A stretch of 45,247 nt of DNA from the NCBI RefSeq assembly GCF_021021415.1, contig NZ_JAINWJ010000054.1, positions 1-45,247 of the forward strand, in the 5' to 3' direction. The stretch comes from Martelella mediterranea. GTDB lineage: Bacteria > Pseudomonadota > Alphaproteobacteria > Rhizobiales > Rhizobiaceae. Shown here piece after piece: positions 8,979 to 17,649 of the stretch (position 1 is its first letter; each line of letters opens with the position of its first letter). Both the position numbers and the translations under genes were made by a program. Below the pieces are notes generated by a model that was not told the DNA's origin, did no database searches, and worked only from the letters and a program-made list of their open reading frames with translations.

Positions 8979-9427
8979 CAGAAGGGCCAATCAAAGGAAT
9001 GGATGGGCAGACCGAGGCCGAGGACAAAGATCGCCCAGGTCAAGAAAGCCATTGACGCTCCGAGAAGAAGGGCGCGCACCAGCGGGACGCGCTTTTCAGC
9101 GAAAGTTGCGATCACGACCGTCAGGAATACAGCGGGGACGAGCCCCAGCGTCTCGATCGTGAATGCAAAAGTCAGGATGCTGCCTGATATCACCAGAAAG
9201 GGACGGAAAGGCAGAACGATAGCGTCGCCTTTTTTGAGGAATCCCGGAATGGCGATGGAGAGACCAAACCCCGCGAGAATAACGCCCAGGGACACCGGCA
9301 CCATGGCCGGCCCCATCCTGCTGACTGTTCCCAGAGAATAGTGCTGTGCCGCATAAAGGGCAGCGAACCCTCCGATCAGCGCCAACGCCAAACCTGTAAA
9401 AATGTCTCTGTAGTCTCGATCAAGCAC
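8978..9427 (-). CDS. tctB: TTT-family small permease subunit TctB
   Basis: A 149-residue protein with four hydrophobic segments (about residues 10-28, 42-60, 78-105 and 118-140), matching the TctB/DUF1468 small subunit. It uses a GTG start preceded by GGGAGGGG. As the first gene of the tctB-tctA-tctC operon, its upstream region (9428-9586) should carry the promoter. Confidence 0.9.
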   Translation of the reverse strand: MLDRDYRDIFTGLALALIGGFAALYAAQHYSLGTVSRMGPAMVPVSLGVILAGFGLSIAIPGFLKKGDAIVLPFRPFLVISGSILTFAFTIETLGLVPAVFLTVVIATFAEKRVPLVRALLLGASMAFLTWAIFVLGLGLPIHSFDWPF

Positions 9428-9586
9428 TTTACCCCTCCCTGTGGTCCAGCGCGTCAGTTTGACGGAGTGTTCAGCCTTCCAAAGAGTTAAGCAATAGGCT
9501 AAAGCTGGGGCGAGCCTTACATTTGGTTAGGCTAAGTATTGGATGGATAGCTTGCGTGTCCGGGCTCGGCGTTTAAGAGTTTTCGT
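9428..9586. promoter_or_regulatory. Divergent promoter region, tct operon and thioesterase
   Basis: This AT-richer gap separates the divergent tctB and thioesterase genes. It contains GGTTAGGCTAAG (9525-9536) and AATAGGCTAAAG (9493-9504), resembling the AGTTAGGTTAAG element upstream of the AbrB gene (4155-4166). The recurrence suggests a common regulator, most simply the LysR protein at 3177-4106. This is inferred from motif similarity alone. Confidence 0.35.
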
Positions 9587-10000
9587 ATGGAACATGATCT
9601 CGTAAAAGCAGGATGGAGCCTGGAACCGGACGACGGTTTTATCGGCCACGTTGGCGGTCTCTGGCACCGTACGCTTGACGGCCAGCCACAGTTCGCGTTC
9701 GTCGCTCTGCCGATTCACGCAAACCGCAACGGGTGGGTGCATGGCGGAATGCTCATGACATTCATGGACAGGGGCCTCGGACAAACGGCGAGACTGTCGG
9801 CGGGTGCCGTGCGCGGCGCCACGATCAGTCTGAATCACCAGTTTCTCGCCCCCGTAAAGATCGGCGATTTTGTTGAAATGACGCCATGTGTCACCAAAAT
9901 GTCCTCGCGGATGGTCTTTATGTCCGCCATTGCCTCTGTTGCAGATAACCCGGTCCTATCCGCCCAGGGCGTCTGGCGCGTCTCGCACAGCAAAAGCTGA
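9587..10000 (+). CDS. PaaI-family hotdog thioesterase
   Basis: A 137-residue hotdog-fold protein. The motif NGWVHGGMLMTFMDRGLGQ (about residues 47-65) is the PaaI/acyl-CoA thioesterase signature: HGG positions the thioester and an acidic residue on the following helix (Asp in FMDRG) is the usual catalytic residue. TISLNHQFLAPVKIGDFVEM forms the later strands. It likely hydrolyses acyl-CoA esters, releasing CoA when the surrounding degradation pathway stalls. It lies alone on the plus strand, divergent from tctB and convergent with the acyl-CoA synthetase gene. Confidence 0.88.
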   Translation: MEHDLVKAGWSLEPDDGFIGHVGGLWHRTLDGQPQFAFVALPIHANRNGWVHGGMLMTFMDRGLGQTARLSAGAVRGATISLNHQFLAPVKIGDFVEMTPCVTKMSSRMVFMSAIASVADNPVLSAQGVWRVSHSKS

Positions 10001-10022
10001 AGCCGACTGCCCGGTGGCCAGG

Positions 10023-10048
10023 GATGCGCCCGACGGATCGGGCGCATC
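10023..10048. terminator. Strong hairpin between convergent genes
   Basis: An 11-bp perfect stem, GATGCGCCCGA (10023-10033) with TCGGGCGCATC (10038-10048) and a CGGA loop, sits between the thioesterase stop and the synthetase stop. No long U-tract is visible on either side, but position and strength suggest a bidirectional transcription stop. Confidence 0.6.
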
Positions 10049-10054
10049 GGATAT

Positions 10055-12136
10055 TCAGTCCTTCAACACCACGAGACCATCGGCCGCCGCAACGCCTTGT
10101 CCATTCTGCAGAACGAACAGCGGATTGATCTCCGCTTCTTCGAGGCGTTCGCCCAGAGCGTCGCCCATCCGGGCCAGCGCCTCGATTGCAGCAATCAACG
10201 CATCAGTGTCGTAGGCGGGCGCTCCGCGATAGCCGTCGAGCAGGCGCTTGACCTTCAGATCCTCGATCATTCCGCGCGCATCGCCTTCGCGCAACGGCAG
10301 AAGGCGCAGTGTGCTGTCGCCCGACAGTTCGGCCTGCACGCCGCCTGCGCCCAGAAGGATGAGCGGCCCAAGCTGGGGATCGCGGCGCAGACCCAGGATC
10401 ATCTCGATACCGCCCCGCACCATGTCCTGGACGAGATAGCCCTCGGGCTCGGGCAGCCCTTGCTTGGCAAGCGTCCCGGCCATCTCGGTCAGCGCCGGTC
10501 CGACGGCCTCGGGCGCTAGACCGACGCGCACGCCGCCGACGTCGGATTTATGCGCGATCTCACGCGACAGCACCTTGAGCACGACGGGGCCGCCGAGCTT
10601 CGTTGCTGCCTTGAGGGCCTCTTCGGCGGTCTGCACCACAAAGCTCTTGGCGCCGGTCAGGCCGAATGCGTCGAACAGGTCCCGCGCCTCGGCCTCGTTC
10701 AGCGCGCCGCCGGGCAGCGCCTCGGGCAGCGCCGTTGCGGGCTTCGCCTTGAGCGGAGCGCCAGCTTCGGGCTGCGGCAGCGCCGCCTTGAGCACCGTCG
10801 CACAGGTCTCGGGCGCGGCGAATGCCGGCACGCCCTCACGGTTCAGCAGCTCGACGATATGCGGCGCGTGCGGGCTGACATAGGCGATCAGCGGCTTTTC
10901 GCTGGCCCGTGCCCCGGCGCGGATCGCGCCGACGGCGACGTCGGGACGGGCGAGCGCCGAAGACCCGACCACCACCACCACGCCGTCGATCCCGTCAGAG
11001 GCTAGCAATGCCTGCGTTGCGGCGGTCATGATCGCCGGCTCGACACCCGCAAGCGTCAGATCCACGGGGTTGGAGGTCATCGGCGCGTCCTGGCCCAGCA
11101 GATCCGCCAGTGTCTTGGCTGTGGCCGCATCGATCTCGGGCACGTCCAGTCCCAGCAGACCGCAATTATCGGCAACCAGGCTGCCTGCCCCGCCGGTGGA
11201 GGTCAGGATCGCCACCCGCTCGCCAGCCATCTTGCGGCCGCTCGCCAGCATTGCGGGCAGATCCAGAAGATCGCTGAAGGTCTCGGCCCGGATCGCGCCC
11301 ACCTGGTGGAACAGCGCGTCATAGGTCCTGTCCTCGCCCGCCATGGCGCCGGTATGCGAGACGGCGGCACGTGCGCCGGACTCCGACCGGCCGACCTTGT
11401 AGACCACGAGCGGCTTGCCGGCCGCGCGCGCGGCGATTGCGGCGCGGCGGAACTTCTCGACCGAACGGATGCCTTCGATATAGGCGGCGATCACGGTGGT
11501 TGCATCGTCATGGGCGTAGGCTTCGATCAGGTCGGAAATATCGAGGTCCGCCTCGTTGCCGGTCGAGGCCAGCTTGCAGAAGCCGATGCCGCGCGCCGCG
11601 CCGCGCGACAGCAGCGCGCCCAGAATGCCGCCGCTCTGCGAAGCGACCGAAATGCCGCCCTTGTGGATATCGTCGCCTTCCAGCGCTCCGCTCGCCGACA
11701 ATACGATGCCGCGCGAAAGATCCATCGCGCCGATCGTGTTGGGGCCGAGCAGCCGCATATCGCCCGCGGCCGCGCGCAGCGCCTGCTGGCGGTTTCGGCC
11801 TTCCTCGCCGGCTTCGCTGTAACCGCTGGCGAGTACGATGGCGAGCTTGCAACCCTTCGCGGCCAGGTCGCGGACCGCCGCTTCGGCGCGGTCGACGCCC
11901 AGCAAGACGATGGCGACATCCGGCGCGCCTGGCAAATCGGCCACGCTGGCAAAGCACGGCAGCCCGGCGACTTCGTCCGCGCGGGGGTTGATCGGCCAGA
12001 TATCGCCCTCGAACCCGTGTTTCAGCAGGTAGGCGACCGGGCGGCCGCCGGTCTTCTTCGGATCTGCCGAGGCGCCGACGATCGCGACGCTTTCGGGGGC
12101 CCAGAGAGCATCGAGCGGGCTGTTGAAAGTGTTCAT
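10055..12136 (-). CDS. Acyl-CoA synthetase, ADP-forming (acetate-CoA ligase family), copy 2
   Basis: A 693-residue fused-subunit acyl-CoA synthetase (NDP-forming). Domains in order: a CoA-binding Rossmann domain (VGASADPKKTGGRPVAYL, residues about 18-35), flavodoxin-like succinyl-CoA ligase domains (SVASQSGGILGALLSRG near 163), a His-bearing segment (AAVSHTGAMAGEDRTYDALF near 258) where the His is the usual phosphohistidine, and a C-terminal ATP-grasp domain (LKVLSREIAHKSDVGGVRVGL near 520). It activates a carboxylic acid to its CoA ester with ATP giving ADP. Its ATG overlaps the upstream gene's stop, and it is the last of a four-gene operon that contains a second full-length homologue at 14178. 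Feruloyl- or pimeloyl-type substrates are possible. Confidence 0.9.
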   Translation of the reverse strand: MNTFNSPLDALWAPESVAIVGASADPKKTGGRPVAYLLKHGFEGDIWPINPRADEVAGLPCFASVADLPGAPDVAIVLLGVDRAEAAVRDLAAKGCKLAIVLASGYSEAGEEGRNRQQALRAAAGDMRLLGPNTIGAMDLSRGIVLSASGALEGDDIHKGGISVASQSGGILGALLSRGAARGIGFCKLASTGNEADLDISDLIEAYAHDDATTVIAAYIEGIRSVEKFRRAAIAARAAGKPLVVYKVGRSESGARAAVSHTGAMAGEDRTYDALFHQVGAIRAETFSDLLDLPAMLASGRKMAGERVAILTSTGGAGSLVADNCGLLGLDVPEIDAATAKTLADLLGQDAPMTSNPVDLTLAGVEPAIMTAATQALLASDGIDGVVVVVGSSALARPDVAVGAIRAGARASEKPLIAYVSPHAPHIVELLNREGVPAFAAPETCATVLKAALPQPEAGAPLKAKPATALPEALPGGALNEAEARDLFDAFGLTGAKSFVVQTAEEALKAATKLGGPVVLKVLSREIAHKSDVGGVRVGLAPEAVGPALTEMAGTLAKQGLPEPEGYLVQDMVRGGIEMILGLRRDPQLGPLILLGAGGVQAELSGDSTLRLLPLREGDARGMIEDLKVKRLLDGYRGAPAYDTDALIAAIEALARMGDALGERLEEAEINPLFVLQNGQGVAAADGLVVLKD

Positions 12137-14181
12137 TCTTTTCCTTCCCGATCCACACCGAGCAGGCGCAGATCTCCGAGTTTACGAGACGGACCGGAGA
12201 TATCCGCAAAGCGGGCGCAGGCGGCCCGCAGCGTTTCCGGATTTTGTTGACGCGCCCAGTGGACCGGCCCGCCGATCCAGCGCGGAAAACCGTAGCCATT
12301 GACCAGAACCACATCGACGTCGCCGGGGCGCAGCGTGACCCCTTCCTCGACCACCAGCGCCGCTTCATTGACGATGGCAGAAAGCGCGCGCAACTGAATT
12401 TCGGGGGCGGACAGGTCTTTGCGGGAAATCCCCTTTTCCGCGGATGCGGCGAGGATCAGCGCTTCGACCTTGGGGTCGCGCTCGCGCTTGCCGCTGTCGC
12501 CGTAACGATAGTAGCCTTCTCCGGTCTTGCGCCCGAAACGCCCGGCTTCGCAGAGCCGGTCGGGGATGTGCACATAGCGATCGGCCGGATTTCGGTCCGC
12601 CGCTTTCTGTCTGCGCATGTTCCAGGCGATGTCCAGCCCGGACAGGTCGGCCACGGCAAACGGTCCCATGGAAAAGCCAAAGGCTTCGAGCGCCGCGTCC
12701 ACCTCATGCGGGAGCGCTCCATCCTCCAGCATGAATTCGCAGGAGGCGCGATAGGCCGCATAGATCCGGTTGCCGATGAAGCCGAAGGCGTTGGCCGCCT
12801 CGACCGGCTGTTTGCCAAGCATTCTTGCCACCGCCAGCCCGGTTGCCATCGCGACGTCGCTGCTTTTTTCAGCACGCACGATTTCGAGCAGTTTCATGAT
12901 ATGGGCGGGGCTGAAGAAGTGCAGGCCGATGACATTTTCGGGATGAGCCGTTTCCGCCGCCATCCGGTCGATATCCAGATAAGATGTATTGGTGGCTATG
13001 ATCGTGTTGGCGGGCAGCACCGCATCCAGCGACCGGAACAGCGCGCGCTTTACCTCCTGGTCTTCGAAGACCGCCTCTATCACCAGCTCGCATGCGGCCA
13101 GTGCGGCAAGCTCGGTTTGCGGCGTCAGCCGCGCTTTGGCCTCCCGGGCCTCGTCCGCGCTCATGCGACCGCGCGCGACCGCGCCGTCGAGGGCCTGTTC
13201 GATGCGTTCGATGCCGCGGGCCAGTGCCTCGACATTGGTGTCGATCAGCACGACCGGCTTGCCGGCCTGCAGGATTGCGGTGGCGATCCCGGCGCCCATC
13301 GTGCCGCTGCCGATGACGCCGAAACGCGTCACCGAAAGCGGCTTGGCCTTGCGGTCGGGCTTGCCGCGCAGCGCTTCGCGCTCGGCGAAAAAGATATGGC
13401 GCAGGGCCTTCGCCTCAGGTGCCACCCGGAGTTCCTGAAATGTCTGCCGTTCAGCGGCAAGACCGTCCTCCGCCGATACCGCGCCTGCCTTCCTGATATG
13501 GCGGATCGCCTCCAGCACATGCGGACGCGCGCGGCGGCTTGCGCGCTGGGCGGCCGCTTCGGCATCGCCGCGCTCGGGCACAGGGCGGTCGATCACCCGC
13601 CTTTTGGTTCCGGCAAGGCCGCGTGCCATTTTGACCGCCTCTTCGCGCAGATCGCCCTCTGCGATCGCGTCGACCATACCGAGGGCCAGCGCTTCGCGGG
13701 CCTCGACGCGCACAGCCCCGGCGATCAGACGGATCGCCTCTGCCTGGCCCACAAGGCGCGGCAGTTTTTGCGTGCCGCCGGCGCCGGGAATGATCCCCAG
13801 CGCGGTCTCGGGCAGGCCGACCATGGTTCCGGGCGCCGCGATGCGTGCGTCGCATCCCAGCGCCAGCTCGTATCCGCCGCCGAGGGCCGCGCCGTGCAAC
13901 GCGGCGACATAGGGTTTCGACGCGCTTTCGATGGCCGCGATGACCTGCGGCATTTGCGGCGGCGCGAGCGGCAGGTCGAATTCACGGATATCCGAGCCGG
14001 AGATGAAGCTCCGGCCCGCGCCGACCAGGACGCCGCCCGCCAGTCGCTCATCCCTCTCGACCTCGTCGATTGCAGCAAGAAGCCCCTTGCGGATGTCGTG
14101 GGAACCGGCGTTGACCGGCGGGTTGTCGATGATCACGACGGCGATATCGCCGTCGCGTTGCAGATGAACCTGTCCCGTCAT
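12133..14181 (-). CDS. Fused enoyl-CoA hydratase / 3-hydroxyacyl-CoA dehydrogenase
   Basis: A 682-residue bifunctional beta-oxidation enzyme (FadB/FadJ-like, alpha subunit layout). The N-terminal crotonase domain (about 1-190) keeps both catalytic glutamates, in GGGYELALGCD and GLPETALGIIPGAGG. The 3-hydroxyacyl-CoA dehydrogenase domain begins with GVIGSGTMGAGIATAILQAG (about 288). It includes the catalytic His in IGLHFFSPAHIMKLLEIVR and paired C-terminal 3HCDH domains (NAFGFIGNRIYAAYR). It hydrates an enoyl-CoA and oxidises the resulting 3-hydroxyacyl-CoA with NAD. ATGA overlaps on both sides tie it to the two synthetase genes. No thiolase gene is present in the window, so the last step of a beta-oxidation round must be encoded elsewhere or differ. 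Confidence 0.93.
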   Translation of the reverse strand: MTGQVHLQRDGDIAVVIIDNPPVNAGSHDIRKGLLAAIDEVERDERLAGGVLVGAGRSFISGSDIREFDLPLAPPQMPQVIAAIESASKPYVAALHGAALGGGYELALGCDARIAAPGTMVGLPETALGIIPGAGGTQKLPRLVGQAEAIRLIAGAVRVEAREALALGMVDAIAEGDLREEAVKMARGLAGTKRRVIDRPVPERGDAEAAAQRASRRARPHVLEAIRHIRKAGAVSAEDGLAAERQTFQELRVAPEAKALRHIFFAEREALRGKPDRKAKPLSVTRFGVIGSGTMGAGIATAILQAGKPVVLIDTNVEALARGIERIEQALDGAVARGRMSADEAREAKARLTPQTELAALAACELVIEAVFEDQEVKRALFRSLDAVLPANTIIATNTSYLDIDRMAAETAHPENVIGLHFFSPAHIMKLLEIVRAEKSSDVAMATGLAVARMLGKQPVEAANAFGFIGNRIYAAYRASCEFMLEDGALPHEVDAALEAFGFSMGPFAVADLSGLDIAWNMRRQKAADRNPADRYVHIPDRLCEAGRFGRKTGEGYYRYGDSGKRERDPKVEALILAASAEKGISRKDLSAPEIQLRALSAIVNEAALVVEEGVTLRPGDVDVVLVNGYGFPRWIGGPVHWARQQNPETLRAACARFADISGPSRKLGDLRLLGVDREGKE

Positions 14182-16244
14182 TCCGCCTCCACGCGCATTA
14201 GCGCATCCACCGCCGCGACGCCCTGTCCTTTGGGCAGAACCATTAGCGGGTTAACCTCGGCTTCGATGACGTCGCCCGCCAAAGCAAGCCGCGAGACTGC
14301 AACGATCGCTTCGGCCAGTGCGTCGAGATCGCCTTTCTGACGGCCACGCGCGCCATCGAGGATCTGCGTCGCCTTCAGCCCGGCGATCATTTCCTTCGCC
14401 CCGGCGATATCGATCGGCGCCAGCCGCATCACCGCATCACGATAGATCTCGGTAAAGATCCCGCCTGCTGCAAGAACGACCACGGGACCGACTTCCGGGT
14501 CGCGGCGCATGCCGACCAGCACCTCGCCAACGCCCGCGCGCATCTGCTGGACGAGAATCCGCGCAACCCTGTGGCCGGGCAGATGTGCCTCTACATTGGC
14601 GCGGATCGACGCCACCGCCTTGGCCAGGGCGGCGGCGCCATCGATGCCGACGACAACGCCGCCGGCATCGCTCTTATGCGGGATTTCCGCGTCCAGAACT
14701 TTTGCCACCACCGGATAGGGAAAGGGCAGGGCGGGAACCGGCACGTCTGCGTCCAGGGCCACCCAGTCGGCCACCGGCAATCCCGCCAGGCGGCCATAGG
14801 CCTCGGCCTCGTCGAGGGTGCGTCCTTCGCCGCGCGGTGTCTTTGCGCCGCGCTCCGGCAATGACGGCGTCTGGCGGTGAAGTGCCGCGGCCACGGCATC
14901 GGCACAGGTTTCCGGGTCCTCGAAGGCCGGCACGCCCGCGCCCGCAAGCCTGCGGCTGGCATCCGGCGCATCGGGCACCAGGAAGACCGCGAAGGGATGG
15001 CCGGGCGCGTCGATCAGATCGATCGCCGGTTGCACGGCAAGGTCCGGGTTGAAGCGGGCCGAAGACCCGACGCTGACCAGAACAAGGTCGAACTCCGGCG
15101 CCGAACGCAGGATTTCGATCGCCGAACGCATTATATCATAGCGGGTGCCGGCAAGCGTCAGATCGAGGATGCGGTTATTGCCGGGATCGATCCCCGCCGC
15201 GCGCAGCCGCGCGCGGGTTTCCTCGCTGGCCGGAACGATCTCGACGCCCCGTCCGGCAAGCTGGTCGACGGCCATCGCCGCGCCGCCGCCGGTGGTGGTG
15301 ATCACCCCGACGTGCCCGCGCCGGGGCGCTGAAGCCGCCGGCACACGGGCCAGAAGCGGCGCCGCCTCAAGCAGGCCCTCGAAGGAATCGACGCGGGCCA
15401 TGCCGCAGGCGCGGAGAAACACATCCGCCACCTCGTCGGCGCCGGCCAGCGAACCGGTGTGCGACTGCGCAAGCTCTGCCGCCTCGTCGGAACGGCCAAG
15501 CTTGAAGACAGCGACCGGTTTGCCGCGCCGTGCCGCCTCCTTGGCGAAGCGCTCCAGCCGGTCGGCATGTCCCATATGTTCGAGAAACAACAGAAAGCCG
15601 GTTACATCGGGATCGTCGAGCGCGGCCATGCAGACATCGCCGATGGCTAGATCGCCCTCGCCGCCGACGGAGACCAGCCCGGCAAAACCCAGCCCCTTGC
15701 GCTTGCCCCGCGACATCAGCGCCCCGATAAGGCTGCCGCTGTGCGAGGCGACAAACAGTCCGCCCTTCGGCAGATCGGACTCGGCAAAGGCGGCGTTCGC
15801 GGTCAGCGTCATGCCATGATGCAGGTTCGCCAGGCCGATGGAGGATGGACCCAGAACCCGCAATTTGCCCCGACCGGTCAGAGCCGAAAGTCGGGCGAGA
15901 TTCTCCGCCCCCGCAGCGCCTGCCTCGGCAAAGCCGGTGGCCAGAACGGTTGCCACCGGCACGCCGAGCCGTTCGCACTCCTCCAGCGCATCAAGCGCGA
16001 ATTGTGCGCCGGTGAGGATGAAAGCGTGTTCCGGGACTTCCGGCAGATCGGAAAGCGAGCGATAGGCCGCCTCGCCCTGCACGGTGTCGCGGTTGGGGTT
16101 GATCGAATAGACCTTTCCGGCATATCCGGCCGCCCGCAGAAATTTCAGCGGGCGGCCGGAGGTCTTGAGGGGATCATCGGACACCCCGACAAGCGCGATC
16201 GTGTCGGGGCGCAGCAGTGCCTTTTGCCATCCTTTCGCCGTCAT
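14178..16244 (-). CDS. Acyl-CoA synthetase, ADP-forming (acetate-CoA ligase family), copy 1
   Basis: A 688-residue fused synthetase with the same domain order as the gene at 10055: CoA-binding domain (LVGVSDDPLKTSGRPLKFL near 18), succinyl-CoA ligase-like domains (FVASHSGSLIGALMSRG), phosphohistidine segment (LAQSHTGSLAGADEV) and ATP-grasp domain (AKVLDAEIPHKSDAGGVVVGI near 550). The start at 16244 overlaps the acyl-CoA dehydrogenase stop as TGATG; an upstream in-frame extension would run inside that gene and is rejected. The two synthetases are clearly diverged, so they may handle different acids, for example the initial substrate and a chain-shortened product. Confidence 0.9.
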   Translation of the reverse strand: MTAKGWQKALLRPDTIALVGVSDDPLKTSGRPLKFLRAAGYAGKVYSINPNRDTVQGEAAYRSLSDLPEVPEHAFILTGAQFALDALEECERLGVPVATVLATGFAEAGAAGAENLARLSALTGRGKLRVLGPSSIGLANLHHGMTLTANAAFAESDLPKGGLFVASHSGSLIGALMSRGKRKGLGFAGLVSVGGEGDLAIGDVCMAALDDPDVTGFLLFLEHMGHADRLERFAKEAARRGKPVAVFKLGRSDEAAELAQSHTGSLAGADEVADVFLRACGMARVDSFEGLLEAAPLLARVPAASAPRRGHVGVITTTGGGAAMAVDQLAGRGVEIVPASEETRARLRAAGIDPGNNRILDLTLAGTRYDIMRSAIEILRSAPEFDLVLVSVGSSARFNPDLAVQPAIDLIDAPGHPFAVFLVPDAPDASRRLAGAGVPAFEDPETCADAVAAALHRQTPSLPERGAKTPRGEGRTLDEAEAYGRLAGLPVADWVALDADVPVPALPFPYPVVAKVLDAEIPHKSDAGGVVVGIDGAAALAKAVASIRANVEAHLPGHRVARILVQQMRAGVGEVLVGMRRDPEVGPVVVLAAGGIFTEIYRDAVMRLAPIDIAGAKEMIAGLKATQILDGARGRQKGDLDALAEAIVAVSRLALAGDVIEAEVNPLMVLPKGQGVAAVDALMRVEAE

Positions 16245-17395
16245 CAGGACGGCCTTTGGCTGAAACGGCGCTCGAAGACATGTTCGGCGATGCGGTTCTT
16301 GAGCATTTCCAAAGAGCCGCCTGCAATCTGCCAGCCCCGGGTCCGCTTGACGCAATACTCCACCAGGCTTTCGGTCGAGTAACCATAGGCTCCCATCGTC
16401 TGAAGCGCTTCGTTAGCCACGTCGAACCCGGCCTCGTTGCAGGCGAGCTTCGCAACCGCGGTATTGAAAGCCGAGGGCAGACCGTTGGCATCGCCATCGC
16501 GCGCCGCGCGATAGAGCAACATCTGGGCGCTTTCCAGCTTGACGACCATATCGGCGAACTTCCACTGCAACCCCTGGAATTCACAGAGCGGGCGGCCGAA
16601 CTGGCTACGCTCAGTCACATGTCGGCGCGCCACCTCATAGGCGTGGCGGCCCAGCGCCAGCGCGCGCGAGGCATTGCCGATCCGTTCGACATTGAAACCC
16701 GAGATCTGCTTTTTGAAACCGCCCGGTCCGAGCAGCAGGTTTTCCGCCGGAATCCGGCAGTCTTCGAAATAGAGCGGGCACCATTCTTCTCCGCTCATGA
16801 AGGGTGCCGGCTGACCGATGGTAAAGCCCGGCGTGCCGCGCTCGACGAGCACCGATCCAATGCCATTGGTGCCCGGACCGAAACGGACATAGATCAGGAA
16901 CAGATCCGCATGGGGGCTGTGGGTCGAGAAGACTTTCGAGCCATTGATGATATAGCCGTCCCCGTCCTCGCGCGCCGACGTCTTGAGCTCGGTGACGGCG
17001 GATCCGGCGTCGGGCTCGCTCATGCCGAGCGAGATCAGTTTTTTCCCGGCCAGCAGATCGGGCATCCACCGCTCCTTCTGCGCGGGAGTTGCGAATTCGG
17101 CGAAGGTCCGGATCGGACCGAAATTGCCGGCCTGAACAACATCCGCGCTTTTCGGGCAGACCATCGCCAGTTCCTGGATGGTTATGACCGCATCCATAAG
17201 GGTTCCGCCAACGCCACCGTTTTCTTCCGGGAAGGTGATCCCCAGCATCCCCATTTCGGCGAGCTTCCGCGCGACGTCCCAGGGGTAGTCACTGGAATGA
17301 GCGCGCTCGAGCGCACCTGCCGCGAGTTCGCCATCGGCAAAACGGCGGACGGCTTGCGCAAGCTCCATCTCTTCAGGCGTGAGTCCGGATGTCAC
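16244..17395 (-). CDS. Acyl-CoA dehydrogenase family protein
   Basis: A 383-residue FAD enzyme, first gene of the operon. Recognisable motifs: LGMSEPDAGSAVTELKT (about 132, flavin/substrate loop), DGYIINGSKVFSTH (about 153) and RSQFGRPLCEFQGLQWKFADM (about 270), then LQTMGAYGYSTE near 338. The position that carries the catalytic Glu in medium-chain enzymes (YEG) reads IAG in WQIAGGSLEM, so the base must come from elsewhere or the reaction is atypical. A GTG start is chosen because AAGGAG lies 8 bases upstream. It would introduce the double bond that the downstream hydratase acts on. Confidence 0.9.
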   Translation of the reverse strand: MTSGLTPEEMELAQAVRRFADGELAAGALERAHSSDYPWDVARKLAEMGMLGITFPEENGGVGGTLMDAVITIQELAMVCPKSADVVQAGNFGPIRTFAEFATPAQKERWMPDLLAGKKLISLGMSEPDAGSAVTELKTSAREDGDGYIINGSKVFSTHSPHADLFLIYVRFGPGTNGIGSVLVERGTPGFTIGQPAPFMSGEEWCPLYFEDCRIPAENLLLGPGGFKKQISGFNVERIGNASRALALGRHAYEVARRHVTERSQFGRPLCEFQGLQWKFADMVVKLESAQMLLYRAARDGDANGLPSAFNTAVAKLACNEAGFDVANEALQTMGAYGYSTESLVEYCVKRTRGWQIAGGSLEMLKNRIAEHVFERRFSQRPS

Positions 17396-17649
17396 GGGGT
17401 AGGCTCCTTCTCGAATAGCACACGCAGGTGCACGATCACCCGCGATGCCTTTATCAAGCCAAAAGGATGGTCAGAAAAGTGACCGGATGTGGTGATTGCA
17501 TAACCTCCGGTCAGCCTAACGCTTTGCTGCGGCAGCTGATGGGCACTAAACGCGGATGAACGCCTCGCGCATATCGACTTCAGGGCAAGCCTCTTCCCCG
17601 CACGCCGGACAGAATGTCGGCCTATGCCGGCGCTTTGCTCATCAATGCA
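17396..17649. promoter_or_regulatory. Promoter region of the acyl-CoA operon
   Basis: This 254-base gap lies between the acyl-CoA operon and the downstream end of the TRAP operon. It contains AGCCTAAC (17513-17520), the reverse complement of the GTTAGGCT element at 9526-9533. That similarity would fit shared control with the tct operon. No coding sequence or clear hairpin is seen. Confidence 0.3.

Noticed and set aside
12244-14340. Open frame of 698 residues on the plus strand
   Set aside because: It lies opposite the hydratase/dehydrogenase fusion, whose catalytic motifs are unmistakable; the plus frame shows no family pattern.
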